This document shows, piece after piece, positions 41,489 to 41,557 of a stretch of DNA of 41,557 nucleotides. The stretch is from contig CAMWMR010000021.1 of the NCBI GenBank assembly GCA_947175425.1, forward strand, positions 1-41,557, given 5' to 3'. The stretch comes from an uncultured Porphyromonadaceae bacterium. Its GTDB lineage: Bacteria; Bacteroidota; Bacteroidia; Bacteroidales; Muribaculaceae. Every line of letters begins with the position of its first letter. Position 1 is the first letter of the stretch. A program made the translations under genes and the position numbers. The notes under the pieces were generated by a model that saw only the letters and a program-made list of their open reading frames with translations, made no database searches and was not told the origin of the DNA.

Positions 41489-41557
41489 GTGAATCCAACC
41501 CGCAATGTCAATGTACTCTTGCTGCTTCACCCCCAAACGAGGCGCGGTGGCAGCTAC
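41489..41557 (+). CDS. Possible start of a further gene, cut by the window edge
   Basis: From a GTG at 41489 the frame stays open to the window edge, reading NPTRNVNVLLLLHPQ and on to RGGSY. The hydrophobic strand is like the start of many glycosyltransferases or Rossmann-type proteins. An overlapping ATG at 41505 in another frame gives a less protein-like sequence. This is only a suggestion; there is too little sequence to call a family. Confidence 0.25.
   Translation, partial: MNPTRNVNVLLLLHPQTRRGGSY

Noticed and set aside
1-41557. Mobile elements, CRISPR arrays, tRNA or rRNA genes
   Set aside because: No transposase, integrase, repeat-spacer pattern, tRNA cloverleaf or rRNA sequence was found by reading both strands; the gene content is core-like throughout.

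Overview
The window looks like a chromosomal segment of a member of the Bacteroidales, possibly Muribaculaceae-like; the family is an inference from protein style and the fairly GC-rich coding sequence, not from a search. Supporting signs are AT-rich leaders with little Shine-Dalgarno sequence, several TAnnTTTG promoter elements of the Bacteroidetes type, lipid A and LPS-transport genes (lpxB, lptE), families typical of Bacteroidetes (DUF2851, DUF4494, the GxDLY-type SGNH hydrolase) and the Bacteroidetes order of the division cluster. No rRNA, tRNA, insertion sequence, prophage or CRISPR array was seen. Coding density is very high, and the longest stretch without a gene is about 245 bp.

Layout. 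(1) 1-8191, plus strand: a tiny polycysteine ORF, rnz, tadA and lpxB; then a sigma-54-type activator without a receiver domain, an LptE-like lipoprotein, a TPR-like protein and secG; then a U32/TrhP-type protein and a YbdG-like mechanosensitive channel. The theme is RNA processing and envelope biogenesis. (2) 14245-8174, minus strand: a tight four-gene unit with an unrecognised single-pass membrane protein of 573 aa, a secreted GH31 glycosidase, riboflavin synthase and a DUF2851 protein. (3) 14361-20953, plus strand, divergent from (2): dnaX, proB, proA and a secreted multidomain endonuclease I ending in a strong terminator. (4) 21198-36758, plus strand: a complete dcw cluster, rsmH-ftsL-ftsI-murE-mraY-murD-ftsW-murG-murC-ftsQ-ftsA-ftsZ, with mraZ, murF and ddl absent from it. 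(5) 36748 to the end, plus strand: the array continues with no visible terminator into a zinc-cysteine-free sirtuin that overlaps ftsZ, a divergent sigma-factor-like protein, an SGNH hydrolase, a DUF4494 protein, a YggS/PLPBP protein and a glycosyltransferase.

How the genes work together. Region 4 encodes the cytoplasmic and lipid-linked steps of peptidoglycan precursor synthesis (MurC, D, E, MraY, MurG), the septal synthase pair FtsW-FtsI, and the FtsQ, L, A, Z scaffold. Region 1 supplies outer-membrane lipid A, LPS transport and Sec secretion parts. The most ordinary parts are regions 3 and 4. The parts most worth a second look are the unknown 573-aa membrane protein, the genes appended after ftsZ, the acidic insertion in FtsA, the near-leaderless promoters of rnz and dnaX, and the polycysteine mini-ORF.
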